Source: Alitta virens (taxonomy: Eukaryota; Annelida; Polychaeta; Phyllodocida; Nereididae). From it: 64,000 bases of DNA. Made by a program: the position numbers and the translations under genes. Shown here one piece after another: positions 24,131 through 36,242 of this stretch. Each line of letters begins with the position of its first letter. Positions within the stretch are counted from its first letter, which is position 1. The notes beneath the pieces are model-generated. The model did not search any database. It was not told the origin of the DNA and worked only from the letters and a program-made list of their open reading frames with translations. Location of the stretch: contig OW028581.1 in the NCBI GenBank assembly GCA_932294295.1, forward strand, positions 39,805,495 to 39,869,494, written 5' to 3'.

Positions 24131-25310
24131 GTCTGACTTAGTCTGACTTGACAGTGCATATTGCATTCAGTATTGAGCTGTTGAACATGACAGAAGTGAT
24201 CAAATAATAACAAGTAGACGAACAGTCATGAGTCAGTGTTTCAAGTGCCTTGAGATGCTGTTAGAAGGGTCTCCATCTCTCTTGGGATTGCATCTTATCT
24301 TTCCCGCATCTTCGGCTGCTGCAGCTGGGCAGGGATGCTCTGCTAATAGCCAAGGATTGCACACAGTCCAGATGCATGCAGAGACAGCTCTCCAATGGGA
24401 TGTATTATTATTATCGATTATAATGTTATTGGTGATAGTTGTGGTGATATTTCACAGACCACCCATGCTCTTGTATCATAAAAGTATTGTCATCATTACA
24501 TAGAGATGGATGGACCACCCAGCTACATAAAGAAAAATACATTACATTAATAATATTATTTGATGGATTGGAATTAAATTTCAAGTTAAAAAGTGTTTTA
24601 TTTAGCATCGAATGCTTCATTCAGCAAATTTTGAACAATCAGGAATACATTTCATTAAATAAAAACTAAGTTTTTCTTTTAGGCAAGTTGGTGAGATATC
24701 AACAGAAAAATCAACAATTCAAAACAATAGTTCCATTTGCAACAAATTTTAAACAAATATTTAGAATATATAAATAAAATCAACATACAGGACAAGAGTG
24801 TATTGGGTCTGTGTAGTTGCTTTACTTATGTGAGATCACAGCTTGGAGGAATCTTATTGTTGACAATCCATGTAACGCACATATCTACAGAAGATGGGCC
24901 ACTTGTCAGACATTGATGCTTTGCCACGAAAAGTCAACATGGAAGAGCACCATCCCAGATGACCTTAGACACACAAGGACAATCAGAGAACACCCAGGGC
25001 ACATCTAGGGCTATCTCCCACGGACACGAGGACCTCAAGGGCCCCACCGGAAGTAGGGGGCGTATGCGCATGCATAGGTTGATGACCTACCGGAAGTACT
25101 GCCCTAAAGTGTGGGTATTGATGTTTTTCTGATCAGGCAGAGGTCAAAAGTGACATCAAATGTTTATACAATTGCATTGAGATGTGTCTTTGAATATTTC
25201 AAAGCATTTTGATCCATTTATTTGAGAATAAACTTCATGTTGCAAGAAATATGGGTCATATTAGTTTTTACATATAATCTTGTCCATACAAATAAACAAG
25301 AAAGAGAGAA
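24131..25310. other. noncoding stretch
   Basis: No gene supported. 25035-25105 has an inverted pair, accggaagta with cgcatgcgcat-like centre and ctaccggaagtac. Otherwise AT-rich. Confidence 0.45.
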
Positions 25311-25538
25311 GACAAACAAACAAACAAACTAACTAACAGACAAACTAACTAACTAGCTAACTAACTAAATAACTAACTAACTAGCTAACTAGCTAACTAA
25401 CTCACTAACTAACTAGCTAACTAGCTAACTAACTAACTAACTAACTAACTAGCTACTAACTAACTAACTAACTAACTAACCATGGACGTATTATACGTCC
25501 ATGAACTAACAAACTAACACAAACTAATCAAACTAACA
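25311..25538. repeat. (AACT)n microsatellite with an embedded palindrome
   Basis: aact units with agct variants over about 230 bases. A 23-base palindrome (arms catggacgtat and atacgtccatg, one central base) interrupts it at 25481-25503. Confidence 0.92.
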
Positions 25539-27180
25539 CATTTATATAAGAACAAGTTATAGAATAATCGTTGTTGAGAGGGTCGAGATTTCTAGCACAT
25601 GATGACTGTCCTGCCACTGAAAGGCAAGCTACTGTAAGAACCCGGATTAGCCTCTCTTTGGAACAATAGACCATTGTTTTGGGAAATGAGCGCGCATACA
25701 TTGTGACAGAGGTATCGTCTTTCACAAATGCAGACCTGTGTTTCTCTGCCCTAATGGTTGGGGAAATAATACTTTTCTTTGAGATCGTAAGTCACCAGGA
25801 ATGTGTAGTTCAAGTGTGACCTCCTAGGTGGCGCAAGAAAACGGAATATCACAATCCTATTATTTTGTTTACAAAGTGCAATAAAGACATAACTTACAAA
25901 CAGCTTGGCATTGTTGGGAGACATCTTTTCTAGGACTATGCAATAACTGGAGAAAGTTGCTGGTCTCAAGCAAAGTTAAACTATACTAATCTGAAAAATC
26001 GGTCAATTACAGGCCTATATAATTATTTGTTAAAATGAGAAATTGAGAAAAAGAAATGCAGTGGCCTTTTGTTATATATTTAATTTCACACACTGTACGT
26101 GTAAGCACGTCATAGTACAATGCTCTTATTCTGCTGCAAACTACTAAATGAAACCAACAAAAATCCGGATGTGTCTTGTGCAGTTCGGTGATGAAAGAAA
26201 AGATGTCACATGACACATATTATGGCTTTATGACGTCATTAACAGACAGCAGACGACAGGAAGGTCTTTGTGGACATCCAAGATGTCTGCCTTCAAAAGA
26301 GAACGTTCTTGCTGACCGCCATCAAACGAAGTCGAGTGCCAAAGTAAGTCTGGTAGGGCTTCTGTTGCCAAATTTTGGAAATATTTGTTTATTAATAGAT
26401 GTCATTTAGATTTCATATGTAAACCACACTATGTCTGCAATTTAAGTTAATGTGGTCGAATTCTATTCTATGAAAGTGTCAGAACTGCTACTTGGGTGAT
26501 TTATGGTAAATTTACCCCATCAAAAGCCTGGGAATTTAGCATATTAGAAGCAACGATAATCATCTTTAAGATGAGTCTTTTTGATATTGTAAACCAGTAA
26601 GATATCTTATCAAACCGAATGAAGGTTTATGAAATATATCACATCATGAGCCAGATATCTTATGGTTAACCCTAAACACATTAATGGTTACACCTACTTC
26701 TGATGTCTCTAATTCGCCATATTTGGCTAACATTGTTCTTTTGAAGGTGCATTTGACACGCAGAAACCATGGCAACAACTTTTCCGGCAACTCACAAAAA
26801 CTGCTAAACTCAAATAACAAACCCTTGGAGCTTTCAGTATGGAATGATATCAAAGATTCCACAGGAGCTTTGATCTGTGTCATATCTATATTTATGGAAG
26901 TTGCTCTCATGGCTGGATAACCACGTGACTTCCGGTTGAGTAGTCACGTGATTTATGACGGTAAATAGGTCACTGGTCACGTGAGGGATGCGCACAAATC
27001 CCAGGATGCATCATTTCTTCCCCCCAGAGAGTGCCACTGTTCTGTGACCTTTTGATCTTTTTTTCTGTCTGTGACCTTCGATTTGTCAAGGTCAATCAAA
27101 TATGTTGATTTACTATCAAAATATTACGCACAAATACGAAATTGTTCTGGCGTGGTGACGTGAATGTCTCTGTTGAGACA
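25539..27180. other. noncoding stretch with two promoter-like spots
   Basis: A perfect CRE lies at 26231, about 110 bases before an AAA|GTAAGT donor-like site at 26343. A cluster of E-boxes and an ETS motif lies at 26922-26985. Open frames on both strands at 26644-26920 show no family likeness. No gene is supported. Confidence 0.45.
26922..26985. promoter_or_regulatory. E-box / ETS cluster
   Basis: CCACGTGACTTCCGG, GTCACGTGATT and GGTCACGTGAGG lie within about 65 bases: three CACGTG cores, two in a TCACGTGA context, plus an ACTTCCGG ETS site. This is typical of bHLH-controlled promoters. No transcript is assigned. Confidence 0.4.
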
Positions 27181-27183
27181 TTT

Positions 27184-27466
27184 TGGTACCCTGATGATAT
27201 GCCATATCGGCTGAATGGTTGCTAAATGTCGGCACAACGTCGGTACAACGTTGGCTCGACCTCGACCAAACGTCGTCCCTATTGACCTATATAGTTGATC
27301 CAATCTGTAATTGTCATGGGTATGCGCTATAAGACATGTAAAAGGCACGTGCCTAACTATATATATGTATACAGTGTCCTCCTTAGATAACATGCCAAAT
27401 CGTATCAACATCGGCGCGATGTCGGCGATGTCGGCGATGTTGAAACGACGTTGTACCGAGATATGA
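27184..27466. mobile_element. CG-rich foldback element(s) related to the 23.1-kb copy
   Basis: The right part (27384-27466) reads ccaaatcgtatcaacatcgg then cgcgatgtcggcgatg and acgacgttgtacc, the same order as the reverse complement of 23.15-23.23 kb. The left part has cggcacaacgtcggtacaac. Arms are inverted and diverged. CpG density is far above the neighbouring DNA. Confidence 0.55.
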
Positions 27467-29163
27467 AGGACTGAATAGTTCTAGGAAGCATAATGGGTGG
27501 CAAGCCATTGTCGGAATAACAATTGCTACTGGTGGAGGTTAAAAAGCAGACAGAAGACAATCAATGACAAAACAGCGTCAGAAAAATGCGGAAAAGATTT
27601 TATCGAACAAGCCGCTGTAAGAAGACGCTTTGCAATTAGAGGCTTGGTGTAAAGTGACAATCAATCAATTGCCAGCATCGGAATGCTATAACTGCTGTCA
27701 TAACTGTTGCTATAACTGCTGCCATAACTGCTATAATAACTGCTGCCATAACTGCTATAATAACTGCTGCCATAACTGTTGTCATAACCGCTGTCATAAT
27801 TGGTGTCATAAATGCTGTTGTTCTTGTGTACGCCAGGAAGTTCAAGATTTTGTGCAAGAAAATTGACAGTATGCCATACATTTCGTGTGGTTTGTATTTG
27901 CAGAGGTTTCCATGTTGAATTCCCAGAGGCCAGTCGTTTGAAAGGTGAGAGGCCAGGTGGATGAGGTTTTCCTTCAACACGAGACTCAGAGAATTAGCTG
28001 ACTAATGCTATTGACAGGAGAGAACCCCACTTTGATGATATTTCACACTCGAACACGTTTCAGCATTTGACAGTTATTAAAGCCGCATGGACACGCATTT
28101 GTCACCGGGTTGATCAATGGTGAAGCGCGATGCTCCCTCTAGTCCAAATGTGCGTAAACTATAGAATGTACGAACTCGAAATCGCGCAAGAAATTTTTGA
28201 CCACTTTTATTTCAGCCAATAAATGTATATATCAGCATTTAGAAATGATTACATTTTGAAATACACAATAAATATAGCAGCATTCTAGACTGTACATGGC
28301 GTTTTCCACGAGAAGGATAAACGCATGGAAAACGCATGGTTTTTGCCTAATTAAAATGAGGCCATATAGCTTAGCCCAGTTATACAAAAATGAAGCATAA
28401 GAGGAATTATCCTTTTGAATAAGGCATTTGCAACACAAATGCCAACATTTTTAGTTTATTAAAAAATAGAAAACGTCATTCACAGCCTTGTAAGAAGCAC
28501 AAGGTAATTATTTTGAGATTAAAAAAATGTCATGGAACTGATGAGCACTGACCTTGCTTCATCAAGAAGGAAGTCCGTATTCTGAAATGACATGAAATAA
28601 AACACAATACAACTAAAAAAAAAAATATTACATTAATTTTTATTGAAAGAAAAAAACATTACTTGCAATAGCATACACTGTACTTGCAATTCCAAGAACT
28701 CGGGTGTCTGTAAGAATACGTACATGGTGAATATACACCATACAAGTGCATTTAAAGCAGAGGTCAGATTGTGCACTTAGCAGTGACCTTGAACACCTGA
28801 TTCTGCTGACTTCCTTGACCTGCACGTGACCCCCAGGTGACCTTGAAGGACGTCCGCGCCACCTGACGGATCGATGAGGTTAAACAAAGGAGCGTGGGGG
28901 CCAATTGTTGGATTGTTGAATTGTTTGTCCTTACAACTCAAATGACTGGCTAAAGAGGCTGCTGGCTGGCTGGTTGGCTAAAATGGTGGCTGGCTAAAAC
29001 AGATTGGCTGTTGAGGTAGGTGGGAATATAAGCAGGCTGGCTACCTGATATCAGACATAACTTTGTTTAAAGTCTAGAGAAAAGTAGAACGATTTCTGGG
29101 TCATGAAAAGTACATGTAGTCTGGAGAAGTAGGCACGTTTCAGCACTTTTTAAGAGAAAGGCA
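27467..29163. other. noncoding stretch
   Basis: Contains the TAACTGCTGCCA minisatellite at 27683-27818 and a GGCT-rich patch at 28950-29010. No gene supported. Confidence 0.45.
27683..27818. repeat. 12-bp-type minisatellite (ataactgctgcc variants)
   Basis: Units of 9, 12 and 15 bases built from ataactgctgcc and ataactgctataa. All lengths are multiples of three, so a cysteine/histidine/asparagine-rich frame stays open, but it looks like a chance product. Confidence 0.82.
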
Positions 29164-29235
29164 CAGTCAGTCAGTATACACAGTCAGTCAGTATACACAG
29201 TCAGTCAGTATACACAGTCAGTCAGTATACACAGT
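29164..29235. repeat. 17-bp tandem repeat, four copies
   Basis: The unit cagtcagtcagtataca repeats without change about four times. Confidence 0.92.
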
Positions 29236-29395
29236 GGTTGAATGACTATATCTCAGACAGAAAAATATAACCAGACAGCTCATGGAGGAAGCAACTTTGG
29301 TGGATGAAGTCAAAACAAACTTCAAAGCAGTAAGCAGTCATTCACTTGGCATGAGGCAGACAGAGACATGGGAATAAATGGAGTCGGCTTCTGAC

Positions 29396-29511
29396 AATAC
29401 AATGACTATACAATGACTATACAATGACAATACAATGACTATACAATGACTATACAATGACTATACAATGACTATACAATGACTATACAATGATAATACA
29501 ATGATAATACA
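29396..29511. repeat. 11-bp tandem repeat
   Basis: The unit acaatgactat repeats about ten times with a few gataat variants at the right end. Confidence 0.92.
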
Positions 29512-31298
29512 AGAGTAAGATTCAACCCCAATTTTCTGACTAATACATGCAGTGAGCGCATCTCTGTCAAAATTTGCTGTTAGCTTCATAAAATTATCTG
29601 TTCAATGGCAACTGTTTTACCTTCGTGACATTTATACCCATTTGTCACCTTGTGATAAATACAGAATTATACTGTACTAAAGATATCTAATACACTGGTG
29701 GAGTGGACCTCCAAAATTGACAAATAATGTTGCTATTAACAGACTTCTAAACTGAGTTCCAAATCGTTGTATGGACTGCATGGGTGAGTGTTGCCTTGGC
29801 CTTTGTGGGCTAAGTGAAGGGATTTAATATAATTTGTAAAATACCAAAGGACAATACAGATTCGTCCATGCATTTTCTATGGTCTCAGTTATTCCAAGCA
29901 GGCCAAGTTGACGTTGAACGTTGCCTGCCCCTGGTACTTATCATTTCCTGGAAAACACAGTAGACACAAATACAGTAACAGGCAGATCGACACTTATACA
30001 ACAAACTGAAATACACGTGATCACCAAGGATTTTTCCGCAGCAACGTATTAGTAGGTGCGGTCATAATATTAGAGTATTTTGAGTTAGTATACATCAGTT
30101 GTAATATTTGCTATTCGATAGCCCGGTTAAATGTAATTGCCTTTTTAATGTGAGACACATTACCTCCGGCCACAAAATGCTATAAATATATTTGTATCTA
30201 AATATCTCATTTTCAATTAAAAAAATATACTGTCAAGTAATTTTGCCAAATGGATATTGGGCCAATTTAGTGTATTCATCTTTTCCCCCAGAAGAGCTGG
30301 AAGCTGAGGTTTGGAGGTCACTATTAAAATTGCATTTCAACGAATTTTGTAATGTTCATCATATTTGCAGTTAATAACAGTTATGTCACAGGAATTTGTG
30401 GGATTTTGCAGAGTTGCAATTATAGCATATATATAATTTTTATTGACAGTATAAAGTCAAATATGACATATTTGTCGCAAACATCAATACATTAAAGTTC
30501 GACAGATAATTTGGCAAAACATGGTACACTGTACATATAGAATACAGAATATCCATCCCTTGAAGTTCGTGTTAAGAATCTGCTCACTTGCAGTCAGACA
30601 ATAGAGTGCAAGAAGCCACAACAAAACAGAGGAAACAATTGTCCCTGTATTGGCAAAGGATGACGCGAAATCCATGTGTGTGGGGTCTGAGGGGAATATA
30701 GATGGCGACACTGGTATCTGATGAATGGGGGCTTCAAACGGAAGTAGGGTGGTTGAAAAGACGACTTGACTGAAGCTCAGGCTGTTAATAAATGAAGGGG
30801 GGAGATGGGGAGGGTGGGGTATAGGGGGCAACGCAGTGGAAAGCTGATAAACAGGGGCTAGGGGGTAAAGGGGTACAGATGAGACAGGCTGAAATGAGAC
30901 AGAGCATATAGTCGAGCAGCATCCCCAGCCCCAGAGATGAAATCATCACTAGAGGATATTGCCCCCCCCCCCCCTTCACCCATGATAGTCATCTCGTCCT
31001 CCGGGATTGACTAAATCGCGGACCCAGTGGACTCCCCGGACCCAAAATGCGGACTGGAGCAGGCGGACCTTGTTGATATGGTAAAATGTCATCTGTAAAT
31101 ACATCAGCCGAACCCCGAACAATAGACTGAGAGTCACCACAAGAACCAATGTCATAGTTGTCAACAAAACATCATCAGAAAAGGGTTTGCCTAAGGCAAG
31201 ATAAACTGCTACTCCATTTTTTTTTGCTAAACCCATTATTGTCCTTTCTTATTGTTCCTTCTGTTTGCATGCTGCCCTATTGTTACTGTTCAACCAGG
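29512..31298. other. noncoding stretch
   Basis: AT-rich left half; 30700-30990 is purine-rich on this strand with a poly-C run near 30961. 30280-30375 has an acceptor-like ttttcccccag before a short open frame, too weak to call an exon. Confidence 0.45.
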
Positions 31299-31366
31299 AT
31301 TCTATTCTATTCTATTCTATTCTATTCTATTCTATTCTATTCTATTCTATTCTATTCTATTCTATT
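31299..31366. repeat. (TTCTA)n pentanucleotide microsatellite
   Basis: About 13 uninterrupted copies. Confidence 0.97.
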
Positions 31367-31993
31367 GCGTTGGTCTGTACTGCCAAGCTTCTCTGAAGGT
31401 CCCGGATTCTATGCCACAGTTTCGTGGCTAGATCCTAGCCTTCCTGAGACGTTAACTATTGTGTAGTATTGGATTGTGATGATGCAGGGCATTGTATCAT
31501 TGTATCGAACTGCGTTGGACCGTGTTTTAAACTTATATTGTGCTGTACAGGAGTCACCTACCAATCTACTTTTTCTACTTCCAGAAAAGGAGAAAATGAA
31601 GACAGGAGCAGTCCTGTTTTATGCCCACGTAATTTGTGAAGTCCTGTCTGGTTCTAGTTGGGTCTTCACTCTGTGAGCCTTATGCATTAAACAGGACGCC
31701 AGGCGCCGGGTGGTCTGATGCACTGGTCCACCAAGCAAAGCAGGCAGCCTGGATGTTCACACTCCGATTGCTATGGAAACTCTTTTGCATTCTCTCAATC
31801 AGGACATAGAGTTGTGACTCTTGTGAGGAGAAGGACAGACAGACTGACAATGAATAAGGTAGAAAGACTAACCACTATAGATAAGCAACGGAGTAAAGTT
31901 CAGGGGTTGTTCTTTTATGATTATGTGGTGATAAGGTTCGGAATTAATGCAGTTTTAGACAATTACCCTATAGGGGTCATTCACCTGCCTCAG
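31367..31993. other. noncoding stretch
   Basis: Nothing recognised. Short open frames lack family features. Confidence 0.45.
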
Positions 31994-31994
31994 T

Positions 31995-32045
<51 letters not shown>

Positions 32046-32047
32046 GC

Positions 32048-32100
<53 letters not shown>

Positions 32101-32101
32101 G
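31994..32101. repeat. (GACA)n microsatellite
   Basis: About 27 copies with one gcta interruption near 32047. Confidence 0.97.
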
Positions 32102-32209
32102 AGAACATCATGGCAATGGAGATACGCACAGCCCAGACAACAAGAAATTCACTGTACTGCGTGGTCTCAATGGTATACCTACTACAACCCTACCCTATCT
32201 GAACTGACC

Positions 32210-32450
32210 TGAAGCTTAGTCAGCTCATATGATACGCTGCAAGCAGACATAAGAAATTATGAGGCTTGGAGTTCACACCATGTTACACATTTAACCCATG
32301 GATGGGGTCTTTTACCTGTCTCAGCATAGACACCGGGTACAAGGCACATCTCAAGTTAACATTTCAGATGTAGGTCATGAAGAGTGCCTGGGCTACGAAT
32401 CGAACCAAGAATCAAACCTAGGACCTTCAGTAGAGCAGGCCAATTTGTGT
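32210..32450 (-). mobile_element. tRNA-derived SINE copy
   Basis: One of the best copies, on the minus strand: a B-box-like ggtttgattc near the head, then ccttgtacccggtgtctatg, aggtaaaagaccccatcc, aaatgtgtaacatggtgtg, and tatgagctgactaagcttc. Confidence 0.82.
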
Positions 32451-33235
32451 CAGCTTGTCAAAAATGAAAGGGGGTAGTGGTGAAATACAAATCAGACAGG
32501 ACCTAATTCAACAGAATTCAGGTTTACAATGCATTGAGTGATTAAGTGTGTGGACCCAGTCAAGCACAGAAGTCTATCACTTCGTGTAGAGCAGTATGAT
32601 GTGATGCAATGCTACTGATGCTGCAATAAGGATGTGCTAGGGATGCAGATGTATGCAAATGCTGGACTAGCTCCATCAGGGAGCCCAGCTTCAGCAGCAA
32701 ATGATGCGGGGAGTCTGTGACTAGCTTGTCAACAAGCATCTCACTTAGGACAGGCTTTTTAACAACACTGTTCAGGGTGCATGTGCAGATTTTTTGCTTT
32801 CTTTTTTCCTGGCAGTTGTCAGCATTTTGTCATGTTTTCAGAACGACATTATGACCAAAATAATGCACTGATATGTAACTATGCTTCGATGCAGCATTTT
32901 ATGCATGGTCAGCCCTCTGCTTCATTTGACAAATTCCCTTTGAATATAATTGACATATCACACATTAAAAAAAATCTTACTTCTACCCCATGTGAAGTGT
33001 ACGATTTAATAAACACTTTGTAGCCCTATACAAATTACTCTATTTCTATAACCGTGCTTATATCAGTGTGTGCGTCGAACAGACTTGCTATGTGTGTCAT
33101 AGAAATACGACTTAATGTAACAAATACCGATAATATACATGTCAAGAGTAACACAGCTTGATTTATATATCGTGAGATCATTGCATTTGGCGAAATTTCA
33201 GATAAATAAGAATGTCTTCCAACTCATCAGGCATT
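32451..33235. other. noncoding stretch
   Basis: Nothing recognised apart from AT-rich spacer. Confidence 0.4.
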
Positions 33236-33368
33236 ATATGACGTTAAATGATTATGAAGATGTGGTGGCCTCTTTGTTAGCCATGTATCGATATCTTAAA
33301 AGGGGGCATCCTTGATTGTTTATGTATGATCTAAATAAAAGTGTCTGTCTGTCTGTCTGTCTGTCTGT
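33236..33368 (+). mobile_element. possible LINE 3' terminus followed by (CTGT)n
   Basis: A segment ending ctaaataaaagtgtctg runs straight into (CTGT)n at 33343-33368, the same arrangement as the end of the LINE at 46.5 kb. Likeness upstream is slight, so the call is tentative. Confidence 0.35.
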
Positions 33369-35244
33369 TACTTAACATAATAATTTATTTTCTGCTTGTT
33401 CGTGGTTATTTGTCTATATCTGCCAGTAATCTCATTGTCATGTATTTTCATTGTCTATCTAAGAACACTATATTACATTATGTAAATATGTCCACTGACT
33501 GTCTTTTCCCCTTACCAAATGATGCTACAAAAGTACTATCCAGTAATTGTCTCTGCATGAATTCAGTGCAAAGAAGGTGACACACATCAGTAACTAAAAT
33601 GGACATTTGAATTGAAGCTCAAATTGCAGGTGTCAGCCTGAGGCATTTGTTTCCATTTTGTGAATCATGCGGATGTAATATTGGCTGCCAAATAGTCACA
33701 TCAAAGGGAAATAGAAGCTTAAGATGGTCCATGAGCAGTTAATAAAAGGCTAAGAATGAAGATGGCGTGCGTGTTTATAACTTTTGACATGAGGGTTGCG
33801 ATGATTCAACTGCAGTTCGTGTGAAGACGGAATTCATCTCGCGAGACTCGTTATCTGCTCAACGAGATCTCAACGAGATCTTCACGACTGTCTCACCACA
33901 AGGTCTCGCCAATTCTCGCAGCCTAACGAGACCCTCGCACGAGACTTCAATATCAATATGCGGAAAGACTCGGTTGTATAAGGAAATGCGCTGGGCTAAT
34001 CTGCAGTTGTGATGGTTGCCAATCTGTAACGTTACTCTGCAGATTTGCCCAAGATCCGGTTGCAAAGCTACTGCACGGATTGCTGCCCAGCAGAAGTACA
34101 TTGGACAGGGCGAGTGATGTTGACTAATTCCTGTTATTATGTCACCAAAACAGGATAATTTGCGTGATCTACGAATTGTTTGTCTATAATCCGTGTAGTT
34201 TCCGTAACGACACGTTTTTCAATGAACAAGGGCAAAAATAGTACAAACAAAATCACGAAGACATAATCTGAACTCGACAGAAGATAGCAAGGATCACAGT
34301 GGGCCCCCATTTCATGATCACATCAATATTAAGACTATTTCGAAATAATGACAATGTATTACATAGAAATTTGAACCGAACTTTGTCAATATCATTTTCA
34401 GTCTTTAGCTCTTAAGACTACCATCAAATAGCACGAGGTATCATCTTAGCAGCCAGGTTGTACTGTGTTATTATATCATTGTATTGTCCTTGTGTTGGAT
34501 CCTTAACATGTGGTTAAAAGGACAAACAATCCACAAGCGATGACATCACAAACATCGTCTGTCTTCTTATGCTTTGATTAATTGTGATGGGGGAGCCAGT
34601 TATCTGCCTGGGCACAGGTGATTTTAGTAGGATGCATAATTTACAAGTCATAAATAATTACCATGAGCAACCTGTTTGATTTCTTATTCCGTTTGTCAGT
34701 GAGATTTCTCATCTTACCCCAATAAGCCGAAGTCAAAGACAAAGTGACTTCAGAAATGGCTCCCCTGTCAAAAGCCACAATGGAGCTAGGGCTAATGGTG
34801 CAGTAAAACTTGTACCCATGGACACCTCATTACCAGGCTCTTCTGTACTATTGAGATTTACAACGGTCTATTTTGCCTTTACAGCGAGGATACGAAGCAG
34901 TCACCAAGACAGCACAGTAATTCAGTTTGTTGAGAGCAATAATTAAAAAAATTATTAATTACCAACAATCCCTACATACACACAGACAAAGTACAAAAGT
35001 TGAGTGACTGAAGTGCTATGTATGTAGGTTAACACATTGGGTTTACACATATTTTATTAGTCTTGTCAAGAGAGGCATTGTGTAGTGTTGGTGATAGTAG
35101 TCCTCCTTGTACCACCCCAAATGGCATGAGATGTGGTAGCAATAATCGTAACATTACCCATGTTTCTATTAATCATATATTGCTAGATTCATTCTCATAG
35201 ATACGACCAATGCCTTAGAGTTTATTTTCGAAGGCTATGCTTGC
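33369..35244. other. noncoding stretch with a CpG-containing spot
   Basis: 33830-33960 holds the palindrome TCTCGCGAGA and many CTCG/CGAG motifs. The remainder is AT-rich spacer. Confidence 0.45.
33837..33846. promoter_or_regulatory. TCTCGCGAGA promoter-type motif
   Basis: A perfect copy of the palindromic motif bound by BANP in vertebrates and typical of CpG-rich promoters. Further cgaga/ctcgc motifs follow for about 110 bases. No transcript is visible on either side. Confidence 0.4.
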
Positions 35245-35405
35245 TGGGGTAAGCAACAGACCCCACCTGTAGGGTAAATGTTTATCTTGGACTGGGCTCA
35301 AAGTCTTAGTATCTACTTGCTCTATTTGCCTCTGGCAGCTGGTTATGGCTCACTAAGCTTTAGGCCAGTAACACTGAGACAGTACAACACATCGAGCAAA
35401 CAATA
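35245..35405 (+). mobile_element. tRNA-derived SINE, body copy
   Basis: Family strings: gaccccacctgtagggtaaa, atctacttgctc (degenerate), tttgcctctggcagctggtt, ctcactaagctttaggccag, and actgagacagtacaac. Confidence 0.68.
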
Positions 35406-36242
35406 CCATTGCTGAGAACTACTATATAAATGTACTCTTTGCAAGAACTTTTAAATTATATATTATTGCAACTAAATAAACGCGATTTTTCACAAACCTT
35501 TAACATGAAAAGTCAGTGTGTTGATAATATAGAAGACAAAAAGCAGTAATTGTTGCTTTAAACTTTGGTAGTGAAGATACGACAGAACCCTCACTAAGCT
35601 GATATAATTCTCCCAATCTAGATTAGAGAAATGTTTTCACAATACCCTGGAGCATCAAGCGATCATTAATCTGCACAAATCTGATCAGAAAAGGTGAAAT
35701 TGTTCTGATTTAGCCCTGTGATTTACTTGGGTGATTTTACTCCTTCAGCTGAGTGATTTAGCCAAGTCTGGGCAATGACAATAAAGCCCCAATAAAGCCA
35801 TCTGATTGTAGACAGACTCTGAGCTGAGCCAAGTTTTTGGGTGAGTCATGAGATGAAGGGATCTGGGAGGCTGTGTTGTATCACACAAGTGTGTAAGGAG
35901 CCATCTTTCGGATTAATCTAATTGTTCCTCAAAGGTGAATCTTCTCTAAGCCAAAGAAACAGAATGGGGTGCAGGGTACGATCAAGCCTGGGTTACAGCA
36001 ATATTGGCATTGCATAGTAGTATGATAATTGTGACCATTGGCTCTATTGTATTGTATTGTATTGGTTTATGGTCTGCAGCAATTAAATGGCTAACCAACA
36101 AATATATATATGCGTGATTGTGATAAAGATACTATAGTGTGACAAACAATGAGTGGTTTCCTATAAAAATTTTACATGCACTTATATGAATCCTCATTGG
36201 AGGTGAGGTGAGTCCCAGGTATACAAATAGTTGGACACGATA
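35406..36242. other. noncoding stretch
   Basis: 35640-35830 has repeated gtgattta/ctgatt strings. (TATTG)n lies at 36045-36065. No gene supported. Confidence 0.45.

Noticed and set aside
27630..27866. Cysteine-rich frame as a zinc-binding or toxin-like peptide
   Set aside because: The Cys/His/Asn pattern follows directly from the 12-bp minisatellite; no signal peptide and no conserved spacing beyond the repeat.
30280..30375. Terminal exon after ttttcccccag, ending at a TAA
   Set aside because: Only about 28 codons, no partner exon or poly(A) signal with support, no family likeness.
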